A DNA stretch of 64,000 bases from Zhengitettix transpicula (lineage: Eukaryota; Arthropoda; Insecta; Orthoptera; Tetrigidae), in NCBI GenBank assembly GCA_037074705.1, contig CM073594.1:64414509-64478508 (forward strand). Reading direction: 5' to 3'. How positions within the stretch are numbered: position 1 is the first letter of the stretch; the number at the start of each line of letters is the position of its first letter. Positions 56,601 through 64,000 of this stretch are shown in pieces. Position numbers and translations under genes: made by a program. The notes beneath the pieces are model-generated. The model was not told the origin of the DNA, made no database searches, and saw only the letters and a list, made by a program, of their open reading frames with translations.

Positions 56601-56860
56601 AGTACGAGAACATCATCCGCAAGCAGGTGTCGGCGGCGCGCCTCGAGGCGGAGAAGGACGGCGTCGTGGTGCCGCTGACACTCGAGGACTACTGCATCAA
56701 GACCAAGGTGAAGCCGGCAGAGCACGCCGTCGACATGACCGACTTTTACGACGACGACTACGACCTGGACGACGACGATGACTGCGACGACGAGGACGAC
56801 TGCGACTCTGCCGACTACGGCGACGCTGACGCCGACGACAGCGGCAACGGAGAGTCGTGA
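24054..56860 (+). CDS. UBE2R2: UBE2R/CDC34 ubiquitin-conjugating enzyme E2
   Basis: Four coding exons, 24054-24230, 56159-56245, 56319-56416 and 56485-56860, join in frame to 245 aa, close to the length of human CDC34 and UBE2R2. The family charges SCF-type cullin-RING ligases with ubiquitin and builds K48 chains in cell-cycle control; that role is inferred by homology. The UBC fold starts at [18 protein letters not shown]. The HPN motif is at residues 83-85 and the predicted thioester cysteine is Cys93 ([12 protein letters not shown]). It is followed by the Cdc34-specific acidic-loop insertion ([10 protein letters not shown]). The conserved [17 protein letters not shown] segment is intact. 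A very acidic C-terminal tail (about 207-245, Asp-rich) matches the tail that binds the cullin basic canyon. Exon 1 is AT-rich whereas exons 2-4 are strikingly GC-rich. The first intron is about 32 kb. The UBE2R family assignment is secure; choosing UBE2R1 versus UBE2R2 has little meaning in an insect. Confidence 0.96.
24231..28989. other. UBE2R intron 1, proximal part
   Basis: Non-coding as far as I can see. Short open frames occur on both strands and overlap one another, for example in the GC-richer patches near 25.6-26.5 and 28.5-28.8 kb. None resembles a known family. A (TA)n tract lies near 27.8 kb. Confidence 0.6.
27779..27810. repeat. (TA)n microsatellite
   Basis: About 32 bp of uninterrupted AT/TA dinucleotides within the UBE2R intron. 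Confidence 0.95.
29057..29283. mobile_element. Head-to-head inverted repeat of a Penelope-type terminus
   Basis: Arms 29057-29157 and 29188-29283 are near-perfect reverse complements that meet across a ~30-bp spacer. Each carries cacctgacga...ggatcccagtaacg and then a gtgtggtatttatatta stretch. The same stretch, in + orientation, lies at 53931-53990 directly after a Penelope-like reverse transcriptase/GIY-YIG remnant. I infer that both arms are copies of that element's terminal region joined in opposite orientation. Confidence 0.75.
29681..29862. repeat. 29-bp perfect inverted repeat followed by a TGAAGA...GAAACG motif
   Basis: The segment at 29681-29709 (gtgtacaatttc...cagtaata) recurs exactly as its reverse complement at 29802-29830. 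It is followed at once by ttgaagaggt and, after a short gap, gatgaaacgtt. This matches the motif layout of the other foldbacks in this intron, so it is probably a decayed member of a related family. Confidence 0.7.
31795..32022. mobile_element. Nested foldback of hammerhead-like terminal repeats
   Basis: The left arm (31795-31885), read on the minus strand, gives ctgatgaaatcc...gtggacgaaacgacg followed by taatattgtaattat. The right arm (about 31945-32022), on the plus strand, is a degraded version (ctgatctagttcc...gtggac, cgtaagattgtaattat). A related single copy lies at 33166-33262 (minus). Confidence 0.65.
32102..32114. repeat. Poly-G tract
   Basis: A G homopolymer run inside the right arm of the 30.69-32.34 kb inverted structure. 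The left arm has an ordinary tgtcccgcc sequence at the same place, so the run expanded after the arms formed, or it is an assembly artefact. Confidence 0.8.
33166..33262 (-). mobile_element. Solo terminal fragment with a gatgaa...gaccgaaacgtcg motif
   Basis: Read on the minus strand this gives ccgatgaagtac...gtgaccgaaacgtcg, then taatattgtaac and a T-rich run. It aligns base for base over much of its length with the 31.8-kb copy. I infer a fragment of the same retroelement terminus. Confidence 0.6.
33926..33963. repeat. (AT)n microsatellite
   Basis: About 38 bp of AT dinucleotides; a shorter AT run lies near 33.49 kb. Confidence 0.95.
34030..34340 (-). pseudogene. Possible non-LTR reverse transcriptase remnant
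   Basis: On the minus strand around 34.18-34.23 kb one frame reads [19 protein letters not shown] is typical of the segment after the catalytic palm motifs in LINE-type reverse transcriptases. The surrounding sequence has stops and frame breaks and no DD motif is visible, so this is at best a small decayed fragment. Confidence 0.35.
35545..35566. repeat. (GT)n microsatellite
   Basis: Run of gt dinucleotides followed by gcgtgc, in the intron. Confidence 0.9.
35887..36112. mobile_element. Diverged head-to-head Penelope-type foldback
   Basis: The left arm (about 35887-35965, minus: cacctgacgaaaggaac, then gtggtatttatatcat) faces the right arm (about 36025-36112, plus: cacccgataaaagggac...ccagaaacgttgtg). 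It has the same organisation and outer sequence as the 29.06-29.28 kb element but many more differences, so it is probably an older insertion. The core CTGANGA is kept in the left arm and GAAACG in the right. Confidence 0.65.
36113..45217. other. UBE2R intron 1, middle part
   Basis: No gene is supported. The stretch has modest GC content, several homopolymer C or G runs (near 41.51, 42.61 and 44.23 kb) and scattered short frames on both strands. The longest frame is a 165-codon minus-strand ORF at 38121-38618. It overlaps a 130-codon plus-strand ORF and resembles no family I know. A GC box next to a TATA-like box occurs near 45.05 kb. Confidence 0.55.
45054..45067 (+). promoter_or_regulatory. 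GC box plus TATA-like box (candidate cryptic/intronic promoter)
   Basis: The sequence ggggcggtataaatac lies at the edge of a GC-rich block (44.84-45.06 kb). That block also carries an AP-1-like TGAGTCA near 44.97 kb. The arrangement looks like a core promoter, but no recognisable exon follows, so function is unproven. Confidence 0.3.
45218..45546. mobile_element. Foldback element with ~110-bp arms
   Basis: Arms 45218-45328 and 45440-45546 are reverse complements. Both contain the gaggtctgctaaac...agggaagaaactta block and a tagttaattgtaa block. The right arm begins tacatctgaagaggtctgc, an intact CTGAAGA...GAAAC pair, while the left arm has a mutated copy (cttaaga). Confidence 0.75.
48460..49460. 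repeat. Degenerate array around a ggcgttgcccggg core
   Basis: It begins tgaccggcgttgcccgggtat, a wording I associate with a common dispersed arthropod repeat. Variants of one theme then recur at about 48.50, 48.88, 49.26 and 49.39 kb (cccgg..., cttctataa, gacaccaatctc-like). Between them lie C-rich pieces of the type cacccctaggggt. I read this as an old repeat with internal reiteration; unit boundaries are not clean. Confidence 0.5.
50576..50650. repeat. Compound (TA)n(GA)n microsatellite
   Basis: About 38 bp of TA followed by about 36 bp of GA. It is bracketed by near-identical gagagagattgatt segments on both sides, which suggests expansion inside a short duplicated sequence. Confidence 0.95.
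51419..51465. repeat. C-run with (CA)n(CG)n tract
   Basis: A poly-C stretch runs into acacacac and then cgcgcgcgcg. Alternating purine-pyrimidine of this kind can adopt left-handed (Z) DNA. Confidence 0.9.
51622..52445. repeat. Two direct copies of a ~340-bp unit, 467 bp apart
   Basis: Copy 1 (about 51622-51960) and copy 2 (about 52089-52445) both start agggtaatccac. They share long blocks, including ggaaggtagccaaggg, gggcattgggtacttgtcc, gtttaggaggcagctgg and gcggacaactctta. The copies differ at many single bases and small indels, so the duplication is old. Neither carries a convincing ORF. They could be the two long terminal repeats of a collapsed element or a simple tandem duplication. 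Confidence 0.75.
53140..54010 (+). mobile_element. Degenerate Penelope-like retroelement (RT + GIY-YIG remnants and 3' terminus)
   Basis: Plus-strand frames, shifted and stopped, read RYVDDIFF (the YxDD palm motif) and [12 protein letters not shown]. They then give [18 protein letters not shown] followed by VDRA, a wording typical of Penelope-like reverse transcriptases. Downstream, [17 protein letters not shown] (about 53640-53690) matches the start of a GIY-YIG endonuclease, the second hallmark of the class. The 3' part (53880-54010) carries cacctgacga...ggatcccagaaacg and gtgtggtattta, which ties the other foldbacks of this intron to this class. The element is 5'-truncated and has several frameshifts and stops. 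It cannot encode a working protein. Confidence 0.8.
54950..55107. repeat. Small inverted repeat with a gaagcccc...gggacggaacg core
   Basis: The segment tgccaaacagtcggaaa at about 54953 returns inverted as tttccgactgtttggcca near 55090. Between them lies gaggaagccccaacttagggacggaacg, a hairpin-forming core like that at 50761-50793. It is probably another decayed terminal fragment. Confidence 0.55.
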
Positions 56861-57088
56861 TGCATCCGGCGCCGCGGCGTCGCTCTCGTGGAAACGGTTC
56901 TGTCCCGCGGACGCGTGCGTGCGGTGCGTCGCGACGCGTGAGAGCCGTGCGTGGACTTGGCTGTGCTGCCTGCCTGCTCGCTCGCCTCACCTTGGGTTAC
57001 AGTGTAAATGTGTAGAATACTTGATGGCGTTACTATTAAGTGAATATCATTGTAAATTCACTAAATTGTGATCTTGTTTTACTTTAAT

Positions 57089-57094
57089 AATAAA
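57089..57094 (+). terminator. Poly(A) signal of UBE2R
   Basis: Canonical AATAAA 229 nt after the UBE2R stop, within ctttaataataaactatg. Confidence 0.75.
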
Positions 57095-57209
57095 CTATGA
57101 AAAGTACCAAAGACGTGTTTTCCTTTTTTTCGAAAGCATAGATTGCCACAGTTGTCCTTTTCCTACCCAAGACATACGGATTGAAGAAACGTCTATTTTC
57201 TTTATCCTT

Positions 57210-57224
57210 TTTATTACATTTATT
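57210..57224 (-). terminator. Candidate distal poly(A) signals of neuroglian
   Basis: Two AATAAA hexamers on the minus strand (TTTATT at 57210-57215 and 57219-57224 on +). They would end a ~2.2-kb 3' UTR of the distal neuroglian isoform. Other minus-strand AATAAA copies, for example at 57342-57347, are alternatives. Confidence 0.4.
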
Positions 57225-59444
57225 TACACAGACGTGAATATATCAAGTTTTAACTGTGGCTACTTCTTTACCCAATTTACATAAGGATAGCTGATGAAAG
57301 GGTTGTTAAATAAAGGTAAGAACAACCTAGCTTTTCCATCTTTTATTCTTAAGGCTGTAAACATAAAAAATAAAATACATATATAAAACAATGTTATATT
57401 AGAGTGTATGTCGAGGAGCAGAAAGCCACTATATCGGAAAACATACACTGACGCGCAGTGTCGTGGTCGAGGAATGCATTTGTTCACAACTTGAGAGATG
57501 CCGACCTGCGTCGTGGTCTCGTGTTAAAATTATCACATCAATAACTTCTGTATAAATAAAATTTAAAATAAAATTAACTGCCTCACAATACTTTTCTTCT
57601 TTACTTTCTCAGAAAGTATCAATTTCTACCACACAGAATTAGTGTCGAAATCTCGCCACGGCTTTCGACTTTACGAGGGTTTGAAATTTCTCGTTTATAC
57701 TGAGCTGCTTTGAATGTTGAATCTCTCACCGCCGGAAGTTTCCAGAGCCGTGTCGAGTTTTTCCGACCGTTTTGAAATGAAAAAAAAAACTATATCTTGA
57801 AGGCTTGTAACGTATAAAAATACACACTATTTTCAGCTACACCAAAAAAATATGGCTTGTGCAATTTCTCAAGATAGTTTATAAGAAATTAACTACTTAA
57901 TTATGTGGTCACTAAAGGTGACCACCAAAGTTACAATTTACATTTTAAAAAAATAATGTCACTTACTCAAAATAATTTTTAAGCATACAAAAATACAGCA
58001 GTAAATAACCCAGGCTTTCTCCTAACTCTAGGAAGGTAAGAACTTCCAGAGAAGACAAAGTCGAAAGCGACATTTACACGAGTATACTTCAGGGGAGCTG
58101 CCTACGAGGAGAGTGGACACGAAATAAGCTTGACGCCCGGAGAAGGACCTGACCGGAGATTCGTACAGACGTGAAATTTTCGATACGACGATGCCTTAGT
58201 TAAGGCACTTGTGCTAAGAGAATTTAAAGTTAACACAAATGTTTTAAGGAAGTACAAGATATGATGAAAGATTTATGAAATTTTTACTACCACATATAAA
58301 ACCTGTAAACCGAAACGGGTGCTCTGTTATTACAATGTCAAATGCTATAAATCGTGATAATGTCAGGAAAGTTACAGTACAGCTCCAAGATGACAGCTTG
58401 TCGACAAAGACGAAATGTTCGGGTTCCTCTGATAATACAAATGTATCGCTATAAATTATAAATAAAGTTTGAATACTAAAAAATGCTGCCTTCTCTTCAC
58501 AGGTGAAAATTAAAAACATATTCAAATTAATTTAATACTGTAATCGACAATAAAGGCACTGCTAAATAAAATCTCATTATAGATTCAGATTCATCAGTTT
58601 CAAAACTACAACTTATCAACTAGGGAGATTCAGAAGCACTTTCCTGTCAAAAACTTTAAGGTAGTAGCAAATTTATGATTATCCAACAAGCAACACCAGT
58701 ACACAGCTTTCAACAAAATTATATACGATCAGCAAGCATATTCAAAGACCGAATATAAAACAGGAACATCGGCACGATATATAGCGTTTCTCACGTGCCA
58801 CTTTAACTTTGATATACAAGTGATATATTACTGTACAGTAACAAGAAAAATTATACTTTATAATATTGCAAAGGGCAGTGCAGTGAGAGGCGTACAAAAA
58901 CGTTGTATTATATATTTGTTAATATTAACTAACATGTGATCTACGCATTAGACTAACAGCTACATCTACTGTGCATTTTATGAGTGAACCAGTGTCGGAA
59001 GAAATATTATACAGTTACAAACTCCTCCCCGCTGACGTTAGTCAGCAAATTTTCAGACGCTCAAATTCCAAACTGCGAGCGAAGTGCCACAGGTCACCTC
59101 AACAAAAGCACCACCGCAAACAACGCACAGGCACGTGACCCACAAAAAACTCTGAACCCAACCGTCTGAACTTCTCTCAATCCTCAAAGTCTGAGATTCT
59201 CAATTTTTTTCTCAAATGATGAGAAAAATATAAGCGAGATCGACAAAAATATACTTAAAAGCCTCCACACATCCAGTAAATGCATCATTTACATTTGCGG
59301 AAAGAGAAAGAGAGACGAGGGGGTAAGAAAGAACACTTTCTGCCAGTCTCAATTCCATACGACAAAAAATATAGCGGAGTGAAAATGCACATGTGTGTCC
59401 TCCACTCCAAAGTGTCCTTTATCGTAACAACTTCACATTCGGCA
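57225..59444 (-). other. Probable long 3' UTR of the distal (neuronal-type) neuroglian isoform
   Basis: AT-rich sequence between the distal stop codon and the candidate poly(A) signals. No other gene is supported here. Long 3' UTRs are usual for neuronal isoforms in insects; the extent is inferred. Confidence 0.45.
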
Positions 59445-59545
59445 CTAAACATAAGTTGCAATGGCTGAGGGAGACTGCTCATCCTGTCTTCTTTTGTTGC
59501 CCTGGCCATACTGACCGATGAACGAGCCATCTTCCGTGAATTTAC
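59445..59545 (-). CDS. Nrg: Neuroglian distal alternative last exon (Nrg180-type)
   Basis: The acceptor cctcag joins the common exon in phase (g + gt) to give G-KFTEDGSFIGQYGQGN and ends SAIATYV-stop. FTEDGSFIGQY and the terminal ATYV match the neuronal fly isoform as I recall it. T-Y-V is a class I PDZ ligand. This tail is much shorter than the fly one, which carries a long Ala/Gly-rich stretch. Confidence 0.93.
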
Positions 59546-62500
59546 CTGAGGAATTTATAGATCATCATTATTATATGAGGTATGAGGACATATTGTGTTT
59601 AGTTTACACAATAAGCTACTTATAAAACAACATTAGACAGCCCAAATGTATATAAGGCAAATAAAATATAATGCAAAAAAAAATACTGCTAACAGTATAT
59701 CCATTTTCCATAAAGCAGAATATCTTGACTTTTAGATACATGCAGCAATTTATACATCAAAAAATCAATTAATCATGCAAACATAAAATTAACACCCTCC
59801 CATTCATCGTTCTCCAACATAAAGCATTCGCAGAGTTCAGTAGATTCAACCTTGATCAGTTGATTAGAAATAAGTTTTACATTTGTACAGTGTTGTGCAA
59901 GAACACCAACACAGACCAATAACAAAATGGTCATGTCATGTTTAGATCTAGTTTACTCATAGCAGTTCTTGACAAGAAAATAACAACAATTAGGGTTCCC
60001 TGTATTCTTTTCAATACTTTTCATAACTATTAAAACTAACTCTAACATACATCATAAGCATATATTTAGCCAACTTTACTATGGAAGACCTTAGTAATTT
60101 ATTTGAACTACATAAAGTTTATCTCTAACAAATATATAAAATTGAACCTTTATTAGATGCTCAATATAGAGTAATTAAAAAGACCGTCAGAAACTGACTT
60201 TTCTTGCTGCTGGATTTGCAATTACAGGCTCTAGGAAACTAATACAAATCACAGTTTACATACATACCACAAATTCAAAAAAAAAAAAAATAATAATAAT
60301 AATGGACAATTGTTATTAGTTTGTCACAGTGATTTTCAATGAATATATAATGATTAATATCTTGTAAGGTTAGTCATTATCTTATTCTGAATTCTTATTT
60401 GTGAATACATTTCAAAACAGAATCACTTACTCATTGCATGTATATAATCTCAGCACATTAGACAAGTGTGGCAAATCCTCCAGACGAAGTTTCACCTTGC
60501 TTTCTTTGCTGACGGCCATACTGGCCGATAAACGAACCATCCTCGTTCATACCCTCTATTCACGGGATTTTACAAAAATGTTATTAAAACAAATTAAAAC
60601 CAAGCAAAAACTTATTAAACCAAAATAAATTAAAAATCATGCACAATCTGTTCATTCCAAAAAATGCACACACTGCAACAAAAAAATTTAATAACCATAA
60701 CAAAATGTTCATTTATGCCCATGAGATAAAAAGCATCTTTCCAACAGCTAGGGTGCCACAATTTAAGTTAACATACAAAAAAAACTTGAAATCAAAATGT
60801 CTAACTATCGCAACATATACATCATCAATTTCACAATACATCCAATCAATTAATTCATCATGAATACTTTCAAGTACATTGCTTATGCAGCATAAAAAAA
60901 TATGCTTCTTGTAGGTAAAAAATAAACCCATGACCGTTTAGAAATACCAGCTGAAAATTAACAAACTTATAAAATTACACTATACAAGAAAGCTATTTTC
61001 ACAAGTTTTACCTGAGAGAGAGAACTATTACCACCCAAAACCAAATATTTACTTCTTACCCATTGTGCAAAAATTTTACACACCAAACTAAAATTTTGGG
61101 GAAAAAATGAAACCAAGTTCAAAAAATTGTGTAGAAAATTACTATAATTAAAGTTTTAATTAGGAATGAAGACTGAAGGACATTCTATTATACAGATATT
61201 TGAAGATCAATGGGATTCAAAGAAAAGTTATATCTATAGTTAAAATGATTAGAAAATTCAGAAAGTAAATATAATTATAGATGTAAATTCACCAATATAT
61301 TATTTGCAACTTTGCTTTTGCACACAATTAACACATTAGTTCAAATGTAATGCCATTCAAGCATCTGCAAAATTCCTGCTTGAAATGAAAATTGATCATC
61401 TTCAAAGATTGGTTATAATAATGATGTTATTATTCCTCAAAAAAGTCATCCCAAAAATTTTCAAAATATATCATCAGACTGTTAAGACACACGCACACAC
61501 AAATAAGAGCAGGATAATATAACTGTTACACAAGTACAATAACAAACCCATATCCAGTAAAGTTAAACAAGCTGACTACTGGAAGGAGATCACGCAGTTA
61601 CTTAATGGTAAATATGCATCCATCAGCATGAAAGTTCTAAAAAAGGGGGACTACGTGAAAAGACTAGGCAGCTAACAGCAATATAGAGGAAACATACCCT
61701 AGTGGGAACTCTAAAATTCAATGCACAATCTTCTTGTGATGACTTTATAGTACCACTGCTAATCCTGTTTGGGAAACAAATAATAAAATAATTCCCAAAC
61801 ATAGGATTCTACTTATATAACATAATTAGCTTTTAACATGCACAGAACACACTCGTAATACAGTGTGATTGAAGATTGTCCCACACAAATAACTAAGATG
61901 GTAACACTTTAACAGTTCTCTGAGCAAAGTAGACAAATACTTCAGATGCACTGTTTTGCCTCATAAATAGAATTGATGTTGAATGTTTCTGAGGAAAAGG
62001 GAAATTCAAGTTGGCAAATATGACCCATACTATGACATCATCACTTAAAGCAACATGTTCTTGATAACATCTAGTAAAAACATAAAAAAGCTATTCTTTC
62101 ACAGGAATATTTAATCAATGTTGGCAATCCAATAATGCTAAAAACTAAATTATGCATCTCATGCATCAAGTCTTCCTTGCTCATAAACCTCAGGATATGA
62201 CAGAAGACTTGACATAAGTAACAAACTTGGTTTGAAAGAACATCTGAAGCCAGACACATGTTTTGTTGCAGTGACCATCAAACAAAACTTTACAAGAATG
62301 CAAAATAGTTACATAAGAATGCAATTTCGAGTCTAACTAATGTTCTATTTCAATCTTATTCAAATGATTGACTATTAGGACCAATTTATTTTCCTCTACT
62401 GCCAACAGGCAGAATTAAAAGGGAATAAAAAACAAAAAGACAACAAAATATTTCAAAGAAATATTTTTTCATTGTTTACATACTTTGTGTGGCAGGTTTA

Positions 62501-63731
62501 TTTGACGATACTTAAATAACTTGATTGTTTATTGAAAGGAACAATTGCTGTGTGCCACTACTACTAACAATTAATAACTTTCAAACAAATAACTGATATG
62601 TGTTAAGAAGACAAAAAACACAAGATACAACATCAACCTTACTGAAACACAAATTAATCACAAGAGAATATAATTGGGAACCTGTAGCTAACATTTTTCT
62701 TCATTTCACTTTAATAGCCCAACATTTGAATTACATCATAAAAATTAAGGACTGTGTGTTAAAAGAATGTGTTTCTGCTGGTTAAATAAATATAACCTTA
62801 AACACAAATATGAAAACATAATTAAAAAATTATATGAACAAACAAGGTCTTACAAAACACAAAAATAAAATAAAAACTGATACAGATAGAACATTCAAGA
62901 GGTGAAGCCAAATTCAACAGTATATAATCTACAATCAAGTACAACAGAAGTAAAACTGGCATAGATTTGAAAAGTAATATGTACAAGAGCAGCAAAGCAT
63001 ATCACATAGTAAATGGTAAGGGATAATGCACATTTGATAAAAAAATGACCAACAGGTTTAGCAAAAATACAAAGAAACCAAATCAAAACAAAGCAAGAAA
63101 AATGTGAAACAGAAGAAAATGAGATATGAAATGAAACTATTTTTTGTCTTGTATTTTATATTTAAAAAAAATTATAGCGGCAAGCTGAACCTCAAAAATA
63201 GACACCATCCTTCATATCCCGTCCCAGGCCCAACATTACAATTTTTTACTTTGTTCAACATTGCACAAATATATGTCACATACGTATGCAAGATACATAT
63301 TTAATATGAATTTAAATTCTAATATGGGTAAAAAATAATACCAGTGTCTCCTTCGCCATATTCTGCCATGGAGTCTGTATCACTTTCAGGAGCTGCCTTA
63401 GGATCACTGCTCATCGAACCTCTGCCATGAGATTTGTTATCTAATCTGTAAAAACCAAACATACATTGTTGGTCCTGTCACAAGATTCAACTCCACACAT
63501 TACAGAATTTTATAACTTACGGTTGAGAATACTCGTGGAAACCGGGCTCGTCGGGATAATCACTACGGCCGTGTGCCGCTTCTCTTTCGTGAACTGCATA
63601 TTTTCCACCTCTGTTTCTCTTGATGATACAGACAATTACCAACACCAGGAGCAAGAAAGCAATAGCCAACATCATGCCGATGAACCAGCCGGCAGTTGCT
63701 ACATTCTCTTTCGGTTGAATTATGGGTCCTT
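59445..63731 (-). CDS. Nrg: Neuroglian (L1-family adhesion molecule), C-terminal part with two alternative last exons
   Basis: Partial gene on the minus strand; the Ig and FNIII ectodomain exons lie beyond 64 kb. In transcript order, exon 63521-63731 encodes a juxtamembrane segment and the TM helix (GWFIGMMLAIAFLLLVLVIV). It continues with KRNRGGKY, the FERM/moesin-binding region, and GFHEYSQP. Exon 63342-63445 encodes LDNKS...SDTDSMAEYGEGDT. It then splices to one of two last exons, 60458-60555 or 59445-59545. Both encode the ankyrin-binding FIGQY motif, and the phases fit for both. Wording and exon logic match Drosophila neuroglian, where the two isoforms (Nrg167 general, Nrg180 neuronal) differ only here. 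The protein links adhesion to the ankyrin-spectrin skeleton in axons, synapses and epithelial junctions. Splice boundaries and identity are firm; tissue use is inferred from the fly. Confidence 0.96.
60149..60154 (-). terminator. Candidate poly(A) signal of the proximal neuroglian isoform
   Basis: AATAAA on the minus strand about 305 nt after the proximal stop; a second copy is at 60098-60103. Confidence 0.5.
60277..60302 (-). promoter_or_regulatory. U-rich tract downstream of the proximal neuroglian exon (candidate ELAV-family site)
   Basis: The minus-strand RNA reads (UUA)n followed by a run of about 14 U, 156 nt past the proximal stop and before its candidate poly(A) signal. In Drosophila, ELAV binds U-rich sequence at the equivalent place and promotes skipping to the distal neuronal exon. 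Function here is inferred from position and composition. Confidence 0.45.
60458..60555 (-). CDS. Nrg: Neuroglian proximal alternative last exon (Nrg167-type)
   Basis: After the shared exon the protein continues E-GMNEDGSFIGQYGRQQ and ends FATLV-stop. NEDGSFIGQYGR matches the general (non-neuronal) fly isoform from memory. This version is longer than the fly end and finishes with T-L-V, a class I PDZ-ligand pattern. The acceptor (cccgtgaatag) is weak in pyrimidines, which suits regulated use. Candidate poly(A) signals lie on the minus strand at 60149-60154 and 60098-60103. Confidence 0.9.
60556..63341 (-). other. Neuroglian intron before the proximal last exon
   Basis: A 2.8-kb AT-rich intron with no coding exon or recognisable element. 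Several A-rich and T-rich tracts are scattered without clear pattern. Confidence 0.6.
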
Positions 63732-64000
63732 CTGAAATAGTATGCAATTTAATTACAAACCCATTACAAATAAAATATCATTTTGTATCAAAGTATTATT
63801 TAAAATAAATCAAATGCAACCGAGCATGTCAATTTGCAGTTCAGGTAAATTATGAGAGTTTGGGAAAATAAAATTTATAATCCATGAAATAGACCATGCA
63901 ATTTCAATCATGAAATCAATTAACAAAAAATTTATAATTCAAACAAAAAAATCTTTGGACAAATTATGGAAATGTTCATAATTTGAGCCAGAATAATTTT
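63732..64000 (-). other. Neuroglian intron (continues beyond the window)
   Basis: Acceptor ctatttcag at the exon edge, then AT-rich sequence with no visible exon. The last FNIII exon should lie further along. Confidence 0.6.

Noticed and set aside
56697..56990. Arg-rich minus-strand ORF opposite the UBE2R C-terminus
   Set aside because: It is the antisense shadow of the Asp codons (GAC/GAT) of the UBE2R acidic tail.

Overview
The window is eukaryotic nuclear DNA, almost certainly from an insect. It is AT-rich, its genes are split by GT-AG introns, poly(A) signals follow the stop codons, and the four recognisable genes are an E2 of the BIRC6/UBE2O class, KRI1, UBE2R/CDC34 and neuroglian. The neuroglian C-terminus has the insect-type pair of alternative FIGQY exons. 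Introns of 0.1 to 32 kb filled with decayed retroelements suggest a large, repeat-rich genome, possibly a polyneopteran such as a cockroach, termite or stick insect. That lineage guess is inference only.

Layout. Positions 1-5.7 kb are non-coding, with one inverted-repeat element and a (TA)n tract. From 5.78 to 12.45 kb (+) lies a six-exon gene for a predicted 933-aa protein. It has an RWD-like segment, a UBC-like fold without an evident catalytic cysteine, and a catalytic UBC domain. From 16.43 to 21.95 kb (+) lies an eleven-exon KRI1 gene (741 aa), which acts in small-subunit ribosome assembly. From 24.05 to 56.86 kb (+) lies a four-coding-exon UBE2R/CDC34 gene (245 aa), the E2 of SCF ubiquitin ligases, interrupted after codon 59 by a ~32-kb intron. 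From 59.4 to 63.7 kb (-) lies the 3' end of neuroglian: a TM/juxtamembrane exon, a common cytoplasmic exon, and two alternative last exons. Its ectodomain exons lie beyond 64 kb.

The UBE2R intron is a repeat graveyard. It holds a degenerate Penelope-like element with reverse transcriptase and GIY-YIG remnants. It also holds several head-to-head inverted copies of what look like Penelope-type termini, many carrying a CTGANGA...GAAAC signature like a hammerhead-ribozyme core. Other contents are a 1.65-kb structure with ~280-bp inverted arms, a 467-bp-spaced duplication, a degenerate array, and six exact TGACGTCA palindromes.

UBE2R and neuroglian converge, with poly(A) signals about 115 bp apart. 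The two E2 genes bracket KRI1, but they belong to different E2 classes and nothing shows they work together. All exon boundaries were assigned by hand from splice consensus, reading frame and family similarity recalled from memory. In the three genes that are complete in the window, every coding exon joins in frame.
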